DNA of 64,000 nt, taken from contig NC_064440.1 of NCBI RefSeq assembly GCF_023343835.1, forward strand, positions 29,767,537-29,831,536, written 5' to 3'. A program made the position numbers and the translations under genes. The notes under the pieces were generated by a model. That model saw only the letters and a program-made list of their open reading frames with translations, made no database searches and was not told the origin of the DNA. The DNA is from Lagopus muta (Eukaryota; Chordata; Aves; Galliformes; Phasianidae). Of the stretch, positions 25,101 to 33,822 are shown one piece after another (the stretch's first letter is position 1; every line of letters begins with the position of its first letter).

Positions 25101-25854
25101 CATGAGCCGCTGGTCAGTCCCAGGAGGGACCAAAGCAGCCTGCAGATGTGCAACAGAAACTGTCGCAGCTGCGGGAATTCTTTCACACCCCTGCTTTATG
25201 TCAAAGGAAAAATCCTGCACAGTGACATATTTTTCATGTATCACTCTAAAAAAAACTACCTCATCACAAATGAGGAGAACTTTTAGGCTGTTTTCTGTGC
25301 ACAGATTGCTTAAACAAAGCCTCATGCTGCCGGGGGGGAAAAACAGGCAAGTACAAAAGAAGAGCTTCAGATACAAAGCTGGAAGCGAAGACTTAGTACT
25401 TGTGACAAATAGCTTCCAGACAGCACCCAGTCAGCAGTTCAAATGCTATTCCAAGTTAAAGGCAACAGTCACAAAACTCTTCAATGTCTGTAACAAGAAA
25501 ACAAGTACGAACAAGAAGAAATGCAGCACAGGCAGAGAGCACCGCACAGTTCCCTTAGCCACAGAAAAACAGCAAAGCGAAGAGCAAACTGAGGAGGGTA
25601 AAGCACACTCCTGGAGCTTCCAGCTTCAGCGTTCACTGCCTGACTGCTGGGTTAGTGGAGGAAAAGTGTTCTGGTGAGATCTGTGAGTACATGTTTCTTA
25701 CCAGCTATTAAAATGATTGGTTTAAATAAAAAATAAAACAAAAACATTAAATCATAAGAAACTTGAATTACTCACCGTCCTGTTGTGCCAAAATAACTGA
25801 GGGTTGAAACACGGCAAGAATGAGCAAACTTACTTTTTGCACAAAGCTCATCAT
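15..25854 (-). CDS. COL3A1: COL3A1, collagen alpha-1(III) chain, 5' part (coding exons 1-7, partial)
   Basis: This is the 5' portion of the fibrillar type III procollagen gene, read right to left as a join of seven exons: 25776-25854, 9646-9854, 7687-7719, 7002-7118, 3952-4026, 598-663 and 15-68. The product is a secreted homotrimeric extracellular-matrix protein made in the ER. The seven exons give 211 residues. They comprise a signal peptide (1-23), a VWC domain with ten cysteines (about 31-87), a short Gly-X-Y minor helix of about 11 triplets (from about 103), a C-x-x-C end, an N-proteinase site SP/QYD at 150/151, a telopeptide with Lys158, and the main Gly-X-Y helix from residue 173. All exon phases close and all introns are GT-AG. 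The exon order matches mammalian COL3A1 as I know it. The helix, C-propeptide and 3' end lie beyond the left edge. COL1A1, COL1A2 and COL5A2 are excluded by the VWC and QYDSYDVK sequences. Confidence 0.97.
69..597 (-). other. COL3A1: COL3A1 intron 6
   Basis: A 529-bp GT-AG phase 0 intron between exon 6 and exon 7. It is AT-rich, and I see no repeat, RNA gene or other feature in it. Confidence 0.9.
598..663 (-). CDS. COL3A1: COL3A1 coding exon 6: start of the main triple helix
   Basis: This 66-nt exon encodes 22 residues (172-193) beginning [11 protein letters not shown] and ending HAGPP. The unbroken Gly-X-Y repeat of the main helix starts at Gly173. The acceptor is TATATAG and the donor is GTAAGT, both phase 0. 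As the junction exon it is 66 nt, not the 54 nt typical of helix exons. Confidence 0.95.
2213..2385 (-). mobile_element. CR1 LINE 3' fragment, old and 5'-truncated
   Basis: Read on the plus strand the piece has the reversed CR1 order: a GTTGGAAGACAGG-like start, ATTGAGTCCAATC, then CCTCTCTGGGCAACCTAGTC and CTATCACCTTCACTG. These are degraded versions of the CR1 3' region. The element is therefore on the minus strand, 5'-truncated and diverged. The subfamily cannot be assigned by eye. Confidence 0.75.
2439..2477. repeat. (AC)n microsatellite, about 19 units
   Basis: An uninterrupted AC dinucleotide run, preceded by an ATACACAT imperfect segment and lying about 55 bp from the end of a CR1 fragment. 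It is likely length-polymorphic. Confidence 0.97.
3952..4026 (-). CDS. COL3A1: COL3A1 coding exon 5: N-proteinase site and N-telopeptide
   Basis: This 75-nt exon encodes 25 residues (147-171), including [14 protein letters not shown]. In type III procollagen the N-proteinase (ADAMTS2 family) cuts at the Pro-Gln bond, here 150/151. Lys158 in YDVK is the telopeptide lysine position used for lysyl-oxidase cross-links. The donor is GTAAGA and the acceptor is TTTTACAG. The acceptor is preceded, in the sense direction, by an exceptional 45-nt T run (see the repeat entry at 4052-4096). Confidence 0.95.
4027..7001 (-). other. COL3A1: COL3A1 intron 4
   Basis: A 3.0 kb phase 0 intron. Its 3' end (sense direction) carries the 45-nt T tract described separately. 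A pyrimidine-rich (plus strand) stretch covers about 4620-4730. I recognise no transposon or gene in the rest. Confidence 0.9.
4052..4096. repeat. 45-nt A homopolymer (T tract in the COL3A1 sense)
   Basis: An unbroken run of 45 A on the plus strand. In the direction of COL3A1 transcription it is 45 consecutive T, lying 26-70 nt upstream of exon 5. Homopolymers this long are prone to length error in assembly and to variation between individuals. Confidence 0.95.
7002..7118 (-). CDS. COL3A1: COL3A1 coding exon 4: minor triple helix and C-x-x-C
   Basis: This 117-nt exon encodes 39 residues (108-146). It continues the Gly-X-Y minor helix of the N-propeptide and ends [11 protein letters not shown]. 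The two cysteines in CQSC correspond to the inter-chain disulphide pair of human COL3A1 (CESC). The acceptor is CTCGGCAG and the donor is GTAAGT. A GTGTAAG donor shifted by two bases is possible but would break the phase. Confidence 0.95.
7119..7686 (-). other. COL3A1: COL3A1 intron 3
   Basis: A 568-bp phase 0 intron. It is AT-rich with a short T/A-rich stretch near 7425-7450. Nothing else is visible. Confidence 0.9.
7687..7719 (-). CDS. COL3A1: COL3A1 coding exon 3: linker into the minor helix
   Basis: This 33-nt microexon encodes 11 residues, [11 protein letters not shown] (97-107). It is flanked by a TTTTTTTTCTAG acceptor and a GTAAGT donor, both phase 0. It matches the human segment ending GPKGDP in position and sense. 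The short helix starts here. The exon is too short to be found by ORF length alone; it was located by its splice sites and collagen code. Confidence 0.93.
7720..9645 (-). other. COL3A1: COL3A1 intron 2
   Basis: A 1.9 kb phase 0 intron between the VWC exon and exon 3. It contains short T runs (for example 8133-8140, 8201-8209 and 8984-8992) and unique-looking AT-rich sequence. No transposon or gene is recognised. Confidence 0.9.
9646..9854 (-). CDS. COL3A1: COL3A1 coding exon 2: VWC (chordin-like) domain of the N-propeptide
   Basis: This 209-nt exon completes codon 27 and encodes residues 28-96. It contains the whole von Willebrand type C module: GGC near the start, then the [23 protein letters not shown] and GECCPVC blocks. 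That makes ten cysteines, as expected for a VWC domain. The tail TTPQPTK links to the minor helix. The acceptor is CCAATAG before 9854 and the donor is GTAAGT after 9646, which leaves phase 0. In fibrillar procollagens this globular domain is removed with the N-propeptide. Confidence 0.97.
10418..10735 (-). mobile_element. CR1 LINE, 3' part, 5'-truncated
   Basis: The left end has two copies of the octamer TCACAGAA (ATTCTGTGA-type CR1 3' end in reverse), followed by TTGGAAGGGATCTCAAGGAT and CCAACCTCCCTGCCACATGC. GGCTGCCCAGGGCCCCATCC and CCATCACCCTTCGTCCTGC lie further in. This is the CR1 3' region on the minus strand, truncated near 10735. It is well preserved and so relatively young. Open frames in it are repeat-derived. 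Confidence 0.95.
13200..13411 (+). mobile_element. CR1 LINE 3' end, 5'-truncated
   Basis: The plus strand reads GGGTGGTGACGCACTGGAAC, GGATGCCCCATCCCTGGAGG and CAAGGCCAGGCTGGATGTGG, and ends CATTCTACAATTCTATGATT. That is the canonical CR1 3' end with the ATTCTATG repeat. Orientation is plus, opposite to COL3A1. The precise 5' truncation point, around 13190-13205, is uncertain. Confidence 0.95.
15879..15901. repeat. 23-nt A homopolymer
   Basis: A pure A run followed by an ATTTATT-rich segment, lying 90 bp left of a CR1 3' end. It is probably a simple repeat; there is no sign of a processed retrocopy beside it. Confidence 0.9.
15992..16194 (+). mobile_element. CR1 LINE 3' end, 5'-truncated
   Basis: The plus strand contains AAGGGTGACAGAGCACTGGA, TCTCTGGAGATATTCAAGAC and GGGGGGCTGGACTGATGATC, and ends CCATGATTCTGTGATTCTGA. 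This matches the CR1 3' end with the ATTCTGTG type of terminal repeat. It is moderately diverged and in plus orientation. Confidence 0.9.
21611..21669. repeat. CT-rich microsatellite-like tract
   Basis: Roughly 59 nt of almost pure pyrimidine on the plus strand, with CTCT, CCTT and TTCC units. On the COL3A1 sense strand it is a GA/GGAA tract. Confidence 0.9.
25102..25677 (+). other. Long antisense open frame, unsupported as a gene
   Basis: An ATG-initiated open frame of 191 codons on the strand opposite COL3A1, ending 99 bp short of exon 1. The frame is open from at least 24934, about 247 codons in total. The deduced protein is basic and rich in Ser, Thr and Lys, with scattered Cys. It shows no domain, signal peptide or membrane segment that I recognise, and no splice or promoter structure is evident. 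It is unusually long for this base composition but may be chance. Not annotated as a CDS. Confidence 0.2.
25776..25854 (-). CDS. COL3A1: COL3A1 coding exon 1: start codon and signal peptide
   Basis: The 79-nt coding part of exon 1 encodes 26 residues plus the first base of codon 27. It begins MMSFVQK and ends in LAQQD. Residues 1-23 form a signal peptide with a hydrophobic core (SLLILAVF) and a likely cleavage after ILA, leaving QQ as the start of the propeptide. The donor is GTGAG at 25771-25775. The split codon is completed to GCC (Ala) by exon 2, which confirms the junction. Two adjacent ATGs are present; the first (25852-25854) is chosen because mammalian COL3A1 also starts MMSFVQK. This ATG lies in the 3' arm of a conserved hairpin. 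Confidence 0.95.
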
Positions 25855-25891
25855 GTCTAAATATTAGACATGAGACTCTCTGTGCAAAAAG
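25833..25891 (-). promoter_or_regulatory. Collagen 5' stem-loop around the start codon
   Basis: A two-part inverted repeat surrounds the translation start. The outer arms (25833-25843 and 25881-25891) pair perfectly over 11 bp, CTTTTTGCACA with TGTGCAAAAAG. The inner arms (25852-25860 and 25864-25872) pair perfectly over 9 bp around a 3-nt loop, CATGTCTAA with TTAGACATG. An asymmetric internal loop separates the two stems. The uORF2 ATG is in one inner arm and the main ATG in the other. This architecture matches the 5' stem-loop of COL1A1, COL1A2 and COL3A1 mRNAs, which in mammals binds LARP6. Confidence 0.9.
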
Positions 25892-25981
25892 AAAAATGGG
25901 GGGGAAAGAAAAATCTATTCAAATTAGCAACATCGGTTGTTCCCTGCCCTTCCAGCACCGGGCCATGTACAGAACTCAGCC
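25855..25981 (-). other. COL3A1: COL3A1 5'UTR with two short upstream ORFs
   Basis: The leader is about 125 nt if transcription starts about 30 nt after the TATA box. It holds a uORF of 15 codons plus stop (25919-25966), with a second in-frame ATG at 25931-25933. A four-codon uORF (ATG at 25869-25871, TAG at 25857-25859) ends two bases before the main ATG. Short uORFs ahead of a hairpin-embedded start are a known feature of type I and III procollagen leaders. The exact 5' end is inferred from the TATA position. Confidence 0.75.
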
Positions 25982-26004
25982 ACAAGCATTCCCCAGCTTT
26001 GGCC

Positions 26005-26011
26005 TTAAATA
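26005..26011 (-). promoter_or_regulatory. COL3A1 TATA box
   Basis: On the minus strand the sequence reads CCTATTTAAGGCC, a good TATA element. It lies about 150 nt upstream of the start codon and predicts transcription initiation near 25975-25985. There are very few CpGs around it, so this is a focused TATA promoter and not a CpG-island promoter, as expected for a tissue-restricted collagen gene. Confidence 0.75.
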
Positions 26012-26019
26012 GGAAAAAA

Positions 26020-26049
26020 ATTGGCTTACTTTACTTTTCCACCCCCTTT
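26020..26049 (-). promoter_or_regulatory. Proximal promoter: G-rich box and CCAAT motif
   Basis: Just upstream of the TATA box the minus strand has AAAGGGGGTGGAAAAG (26034-26049), a GT/G-rich box of the kind bound by Sp/KLF factors, followed by GCCAAT (26020-26025). The CCAAT motif is only about 10 bp from the TATA box, unusually close, so it may not act as a classical NF-Y site. Motif recognition only. Confidence 0.4.
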
Positions 26050-29000
26050 ACTGAAATTTGAGAAGACGACCCATCCCCTAACACTAAATGAATGATTAAT
26101 ATTTCTTTTGGCTTTACAGAAGAATAAAGTCAACTAAACAAGATACACAGCACATCTGGAGCTTTTGTGCGTGCCTGAAGTTCATGCTGAGCCTATACAC
26201 GCGCAGTTAGTGCACGCTGTGTGTGAGATGTATGGATGCGAGAAAAGGAATCCAGCCATAACCTCCCTGGGGCAAAGCGTTTTTCATGCAAATTAGCAGT
26301 CACTGGGTACAGCCCAAACAGAATTTTTAATTCTTAGTGTGCCCCATTTGAAATGAAAGGTGAGCACCTTAGGTGACCCCACAAACTGAGAAATCTCAGC
26401 TATGCATACCTAGGTATTTTTGCTGAGGAGCCATCGGAGTTAGTGGAGGGGGGGGGAGTGGTTAAAAACTGCAACACTTCTGTTGCGGTGCTTTTCTCAC
26501 ATCAGGATTTAGTGTGACATTGGGAGAAATGTCACATTATAAAAAGCAATTTAAAAAATTATTATTCAGAGGCACTGGTTTCTCAAACTAATACTTTTCA
26601 AATAATTCAGCTTTATGATATTATTATTGCATTTGGAAGGAATGCAGAACAAACACCATCTTTGTCTTTACTGTCTGCTCCTCAAACAGGAGGGCAGAGC
26701 TGAAAATAATCTATTTTTTATTAGCCTCATTTCTTCCTTTATTCCACGTAACACTTCACTGAGAACAAGGAGGATCAGAACATAGAAAGCTATTTCCCAA
26801 ATCAGATGCCTTAAGCAAATTTTATTACAAATGTAGATTTGTTTAGAATGTAGCTTTAATTAAAAGTTTGGGGAACTCCACAATAAATGCAGAAAGCTAT
26901 GTCAGTGTGCACCTCTGACAAATCAGCAATCAAATTAATTACTATTCTCAGTTAATTTACTCCAGCTGGTTAACTGCAGGAGTGCTCACTCATTTACTCT
27001 TAAGTATTGCTAAGATTACAATTAGGGAACTGTCTCTTGTCAATCAAAATGCATTTACACATTATATCCCAAGATCCCAAAAATCCAAATTCCAAAAATG
27101 GATTAATGTTTCTGTATGCACAAAAAAAATCCAACAAAGCATCTTTTAATCTGATAGGCATTGGGTCTTACTTCAAAACCTATTTATCTGAAATAAATTT
27201 GCACTTTAATGGAGAAGTTCTCTTCTTCCTGGGTCACTTAGGGCAAGGCAGACAGAAACAAGTATGAAGAAGTCTTAACTTAATGCCACTTTTGACATGT
27301 GCAAAGGATCTCTTCTGTGTTTACACACTCATAAGGCATGAATGGCTTCATGTATTCCAAAAGTATTACGCACAGCTTTTTTTTTTAAAAATGAATTAAG
27401 TACTTTCAAATTGTCCATTGTATCTGTGTTAGGATGGCAGGGTTATTTTAGATAGCTTTAGTTTTTCATATGCAGTATCCTGCTACATTATAGGTTAGGT
27501 TATTTGGCTTATAAATTTCAACTAGCTGCAATAAACAAACAGGTAACCACCTGTTCTTGAGCTACCCTGGCTGGGAAGTTAAAATGCTTCAAATCTTTAT
27601 GCGTATGCCTGTAAGCTGTAAACTTTCTCTTCTTTTGAAGTTATGCTCAGGACGCAACTCAGAACCACAGTATCTACTAATAACTGGACTGATTTGTTTG
27701 GTGCCCTTCAATGGAGATGTATAACAGGACCAGCCCAAAGAAACATCTTCCGATTGCTTTTCTGCATGGGTTAGCAGAACTTTTATTCAGTGACTATCTG
27801 TGTAACTGTTTGCTGTAGTTCCCTGCCCCTGCATTCAAAATGGCTTGTATCTTTGTGGAGTATGGTATAAAAAAATGGGTCAACTGTACATGGCCAAGGG
27901 TACAGACTAAAGTATTAAATCAAAACTTTTTAAGTGCAAACTTGAATCCAGGCTCAAAATGCTTTGTATTTGCCCATCTCTATGAGGTTAATTGAACCTA
28001 GACATTGGATTCAAACCATTCTCAGCTATGCAATGATAGTTAAACTGAATTAACTATTTATCAAAATTGTACTCAGATCAGTTTTCTACTGGCACTTTGT
28101 TTCTCTGTATTAACCCTTACATGTTTGTCACAGTAATTATTCAATGTACATGGAATTTCATGATTATTACATGGTAAGTGTTCACACTGAAATAGCCAAA
28201 GAAAAATGCAAGAAGTTTGACCGTGGTCTTTGACTTAAAGGCACTTTCATATAGAATTCTATGAATTCTTCTGCCCATTTGACAATACCAAATATTTTCT
28301 TACAGTTCCTGAGTTTATCTTTTTAAAAAATTGAGGGCAACCTGGATTGTTCACTTTCTACAATAAATTACACTCCAACCAGACTATGAAGCCATATTTC
28401 TCATGACATGCTATTTCCAGTAGGCACTGTGGAACCAATCTTCATGCTTCAATTCATACAGAAATTAATTATGAGGTTCCCGAATAGAAAAATAACCAGT
28501 ATCATTTGATGATTACATAAAAAAACAAAATTACCCATGGGCACTAGCCTCCTTGAGCTCCAAAAGTGTTACCTTTGCTGTGTCTCATCAATGAATGGCA
28601 ATGATCAGCTTTGCTGGAGTTTCTCATTAACGCTAGCTTCACATAACAATGGGTGTAGACTCCCTTTTATACTACTACTGTAAAACTATGATGCAATTGC
28701 CTTTAATTACCATGAATCAATTCCTTCTTATAGGACATTCACAATTCTGTTTGACTTTAAGTACCTGAACAGACAGTGCTACAGCTTGCCTTGAGTACTC
28801 ATGGGCATTTCCTGAGCAGAGGCCTCCATTTCACATCCTCTTTGCAGGAGAAAAAACCCAGTTATCTTGATTTTTGAGTCTTGCAGGTAGTGTAGGAGTA
28901 TTTAGTGGGCAGTTCTCTTCATCGGGAATGTAATGTCTCAGCATCTGGATTAAACTGGAAAAAAGTATTCATATTGTAATCAGAACATTCACATTTACAG

Positions 29001-32000
29001 AGAATCTGGAACACTTATTTGCTATTGAAGATATTTTCTCTTTACTGTGGATAACATGGAAGACACGTCAATCCAAGCACTTAATCTGAACAGTCAGTCT
29101 TCAATTTTTGACACCAGAATTACCACTATGTCAGAAACAAGAAATTTGGTTTTGTTCAGAGAAGACTTTAATGACAGTAGAGAATTGTGGAATTGAAAAA
29201 GGGGTATATGACTTTAAAGAAGTAAGAAGCTGAAAATAGAGCAAATGATGATCAAAGGCAAAAGCAAGCAAAAATGAAAATGATACTTTGTTTAGGGAAG
29301 TTTCCTCAAACACCACATCACCAAAGTCTGGGTTAAGGTCTTCAAAGTTTCCTTCATGGACTACTATTTTCCTTGGATTGTACTTTTAGTGAACAAACAC
29401 ACACTGCTAAGATACATCTATTACACAGTTTTCTCTTCCAGGTCATCCTTTAGAAACAGTTGATCTATATGAAAAGCTGTACATAAAACCACAAAACAAA
29501 CAATCTCCTAGCACTTTAAGCCCCTCCTCTTTATCAAGTGAGGATGTACCGAGCTGTAGCCCAATACGTAGAACGATTTTAATTATTTTTCTTTATGCCC
29601 TAGAAGTAATGCAAACTACAGATAAAGCACTGATTACTTATAGAACAATCACAGGAATTAAGGTAGTCTCCCATCTTTCCATTTCACTGGAATTATTTCT
29701 GAAGACAACGGGAAATATGCTTTTGAGATGAGCCTCTTCTTCACATTCTTTTGCTTTTAGCTTTGCACAGCTTCAACTCTTTTCAAAAATTAAAATTCTT
29801 TTTTTTGCAGAAGTCCTCTGCAGATTAAATAAAATCCTTCTTCTGAGTCATGTTGGGAACTAACTGTCTTACAGCACAGCTGTAAAGGCTCTTAAAGTAG
29901 AGCCAACATTATGACTGCACTAGGGTGAAGCAGACAGCACCCACAGCATTTTCTCTTCACAGCAGGAGGAATGCGAGCCAAATGAGTTTAATGACCTTTG
30001 GGTGTACCGAATGCTGGGAATTCAAGATCTGTGGCCAGGGCGTGGTTTTTGTACTGAACACACACCTACTTTTGTCGCCAATGATGAAATCTGTTAAATT
30101 AGAACACTGGCGCATTGCCTTGGAGAAGATGCTCCTCCTTTTCACTGAGGTGTCAGACTTACTTTGCAAGGAATCCTTTCTATTCATCTCTAATTCAGGA
30201 TTTCCACTGTACAACTGAAAAAAAAACAGACCTTCACTTTTTAAAAGAAATAGCATAATTCCACCCACTTAAGAAAATACTCAGTAGGATTTCTGGGTAA
30301 GACTTTTGCACTCTATATATTATAGCTGTTTGATGAGCACCAAAAGTACAGAAAAATAGCAGAAAGTATATAAACAACTTAAAATAAATTTGATTGTGAG
30401 TTGATGAGCTATATTTGATTTTACATGACTGCCGAAATTCTGTTCTCCTATATCTCCAATTATGTCAAGAGAGCAGCTTGAGATCACACTAGCATACACA
30501 GGAGGTAATCCCTACAGCACAGAATCTGTGCTGAAAGCAGGGGTGCACCAGGTAAGCCCAACTGTGTTGTTGGCTCTGCTGCCTCAACTCAAAGCTCTGC
30601 AGTTCCAGGCAGTACACGGAGTTCCCAACAGCACTCAAGCGTGCTGCACTTCAGCTGGTTCATATGGAACCTCAGAACAGAAAGGTTCCAGATTTTAGGT
30701 TTCAGGACTAGCAATCCTGCACACTTTATGAAGTTTTTTGGGATTTTTTTTGCAGCTTCTAAACAAAAAAAGAACAACAACTGTAATACACAGGCAGGAA
30801 TTATTTCAAATTACTGTTCCACATTTTTTAGGTTCTCTGATTTATTGTTTTTCTAATGAGGGAATAAATATTCTTGTTTGAGTTTACTAAAGAGTAACAG
30901 AAGGCTATCCATACTCATATGACTCATCTTTTGGAAAAAAAAGAAGAAAAGAATACAGGACTAAGTATTTTAACTCTTGATCTGTTTGGAATTAACAAGA
31001 CTCAAAGCAGAAGAAATTAGCAAGGAAAAATGTTTTTTTAGAAAAATCTATTCAAAATGAAGGAAAATGAAGACACGAGTAGGTCAAAGAGAATGCAGCA
31101 ATACAAGATTCTTCTACGAGTAATGAAATCCTGGTCTTCAAAATGAAAAAAGATTAAAAAGAAAAAAAAAGATTAAAAACAAAAAATGAAATTCTGGTCT
31201 TCAAAGATCAGCACTGGACTAGTTTTCCCTGAGTGGCTGCTAGAGATGGGTATGATGTTCTCTTCTGGACCAGAAGTGCTCCATGTGTCAAAAGAGCACA
31301 TGGGTTTCCTAGAACAGAGAGGCAGCGCTCAGCTGCTTCTCTGAGCGGAGTGGAAGATGACCAGCCCTGCTGCTGCTGGGTGGCCTGAAAGCTGGCTCCT
31401 CACATCTGTTCTATGGGATCTCTTCTGATCCTTGACCTCGTTACATGCATTCCTCTCTTATTAACTCTAATGTATTCTCATAGAGCCCATGATGCGTCTG
31501 CTATCAGAAAATGGCAAAAGTTAGGAATTAAGTTGTGCATTGTCATGCACAGAAGAACTCCTATACTATTGATCTGGACCTCTTTTATCATTAAGCTCTC
31601 TATTGGCTGGCAGGTTCTTGTCTTAATATCATAGAATAGAAAGTCCTATATTTTATACTCAGACATATAAAAAGTAGAAACATATCAATATTGATAGCAA
31701 CTCTTCAGACAAGCGTGGGAACATATTTTTTTTTTTAGAAAATCTGGGTAAAAAGATGCCACAAAACCACCACTCCATAATAACAACAAAGCTGTCTGCT
31801 AACAAGCTTAAGTAGTTAGAAATAATCAAGAAAACAGAATAAAAATACTACACAAGCATTCTTCTCCTTCCTTATGAACTCTGTAGCACAAATCGTAATA
31901 ACAGTGGTGTGATTCCAGCAAACACTGAATTCCATCTTTTTTGTACTACTTTTTTGTACTCCTTTTGCCTCAGCCTATCCAAATTCCCAGCCTGCCTGTA

Positions 32001-33822
32001 AGCACATCCTCATCACCTGACTGTAACGTAACTTTATGTAACTGTAATGACTTTCCATGCACAGTGAGGAATTATGTTTACACAGGCATCTATATGTTCT
32101 GAAGACATATACTTTTCTATCTCCACTATTGCCCCAAAGACCCATATAGTGGGTCTTACAGTGTGAAAACTATGCATATTGTAAATTTTGTAAATTTAAT
32201 GCATTTACAAAATCTGTATTTCTTAAGTGTTTGCCATTGCTTTATTTTCCAACAGCAGCAATAGAACCCTATTTATACTGCCTTGAAACAGGCCTGGGTT
32301 GCTATCGGGCAGTCCTGTTACCCTTGTGACAAGAAAAGTATTTTTCCCCAGACAAGCTACCACATAAAATGTAAATTTACTGCCTGCCCAAAAACCTGTA
32401 TTTTAACTACTGTGTGAATACAATAATTGATACGCTCATTCAACACCCATTTACTCACTGTGTCTTAAGTAAGAGATTTCCTGTCCAAAATAAGAAATTT
32501 TCTAAAATATTCCAAAATAAGAATTTTTTCTGTATCCTTTCCTAACAATTACGTGTCATGGAAAAGTAGAAATAAATATCATACAAAAAAATATACATTA
32601 CTAGTAGAACAACGTAGTATTTTTGAGGTGAAAAATCTTCTTACTCCAGGATATAAAATGGGTTCTTCTCAACAGATCATTTTACACACACATCGGGAAA
32701 CTCAAGAACTCCCATAGATTATATCAATGTTACAAGGTATGGAACATTTCTTCTCAAATGGCAGAGCACTGAATACACTGATAAGGCTGTATTGAAAAAC
32801 AAGTCTGTAAGCTAGCAATGTAATTACAGAAGCCATTTTGAGAGTAAAGGAATAGAGTATGCCTTGAAACAAAAATATACCTAATCCCACCTTCCCAACC
32901 CTCAGCTGACCTCCCCATCCTCAAAAGGATGTTTCACTAACCTCCTGATAGAGATCAGTTAAGTTCCAGGATCCACAATACTTAATTAATCTTGCTTACA
33001 GAAAATTAAAAGAAGTAGGAGCAGAAAAAATCTCTTGATGGATGCCACCAAGATATAGTGGTGTTTAGACTAGAGATCAGGTCTGGGTCATTCTTCTCTG
33101 ACAATAAACAGATATTGATTTTTGAAGTTTCTGTGTCTTGAGTCAACTTTGTAGACTCAACTGCAGGAGAGAAGAAAAAGAAATTCCTCATTTGGGAATA
33201 TTCAAATCTCCCTCTCCAGAGGGAGCATCTCCTTGGCATGCAAAGAGTGCTGATCCCCAGCCATTCTCCTCTTGTCTTCCCTTGTTCCCCTGGTTGTCCT
33301 TGTTCCCAAAGCCATTCCAAGCACACAGCTGTCTGGAATTTATGAAACAAATGGACACGTACAAAGGACTAAAAATCTGACCTGCTGTTAGGAAAATCTA
33401 GGGTTTTTTGCACAACAGAGAATTAAGTTTGTTTCCATTCCCAGCACTTCTGGTCCTGTTTTTGATTTAGAAATTGCACTTCCTAATTTATAAAGGTCAG
33501 GAGGTCAGTGTTGTTATTGTACTATCTTTCCCATAAGCTGTCTTACTGTGCCTCTTTATGTCTTGTCACTGTGAACAAAAGCACTGCATGCTGTTATGTT
33601 TTCCAGCTCTCAAGATCACCCATGACCACTAACAACTGCTCAGAAAAAGGAAAAAAATCTTTTGGGAGCTTAATGAAATTTCAGAGTGAAGAATAGTTTC
33701 AGATGCCATCTCTAGATCTCTGAGAATGTATGAGGTGTCATGTTTGCATTATGGCAAACTGTAACATGAAGAAAAGAGAACAGTTTCTAAAAATATGAAA
33801 CGATGATACAAGAAGAAACATA
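26050..33822. other. Intergenic region immediately upstream of COL3A1
   Basis: About 7.8 kb of AT-rich sequence with no gene and no transposon I recognise. It contains a short G run (26451-26457) and a 20-bp direct repeat pair around 31123-31205. It is the likely place for proximal COL3A1 regulatory elements, which cannot be defined by eye. Confidence 0.7.
31123..31205. repeat. Short direct repeat flanking a purine tract
   Basis: The 20-mer ATGAAATCCTGGTCTTCAAA (31123-31142) recurs with one mismatch at 31186-31205. Between the copies are two AAGATTAAAAA-type A/G-rich units. It looks like a small local duplication. Confidence 0.85.

Larger units (their letters stand above)
9855..25775 (-). 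other. COL3A1: COL3A1 intron 1 (15.9 kb)
   Basis: The large first intron between the signal-peptide and VWC exons interrupts codon 27 after its first base. It holds three CR1 pieces (10418-10735, about 13200-13411 and about 15992-16194), a poly-A tract (15879-15901), a CT-rich tract (21611-21669), pyrimidine-rich DNA near 11340-11590, and a long antisense open frame close to exon 1 (25102-25677). The remainder, notably 16200-21600 and 21700-24900, is unique AT-rich sequence. Large first introns of collagen genes often contain enhancers, but none can be located by eye here. Confidence 0.9.

Noticed and set aside
1..25775. The internal chondrocyte promoter reported for the chick type III collagen gene
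   Set aside because: That alternative start was described far downstream, around intron 23. This window holds only exons 1-7 and therefore does not contain it.
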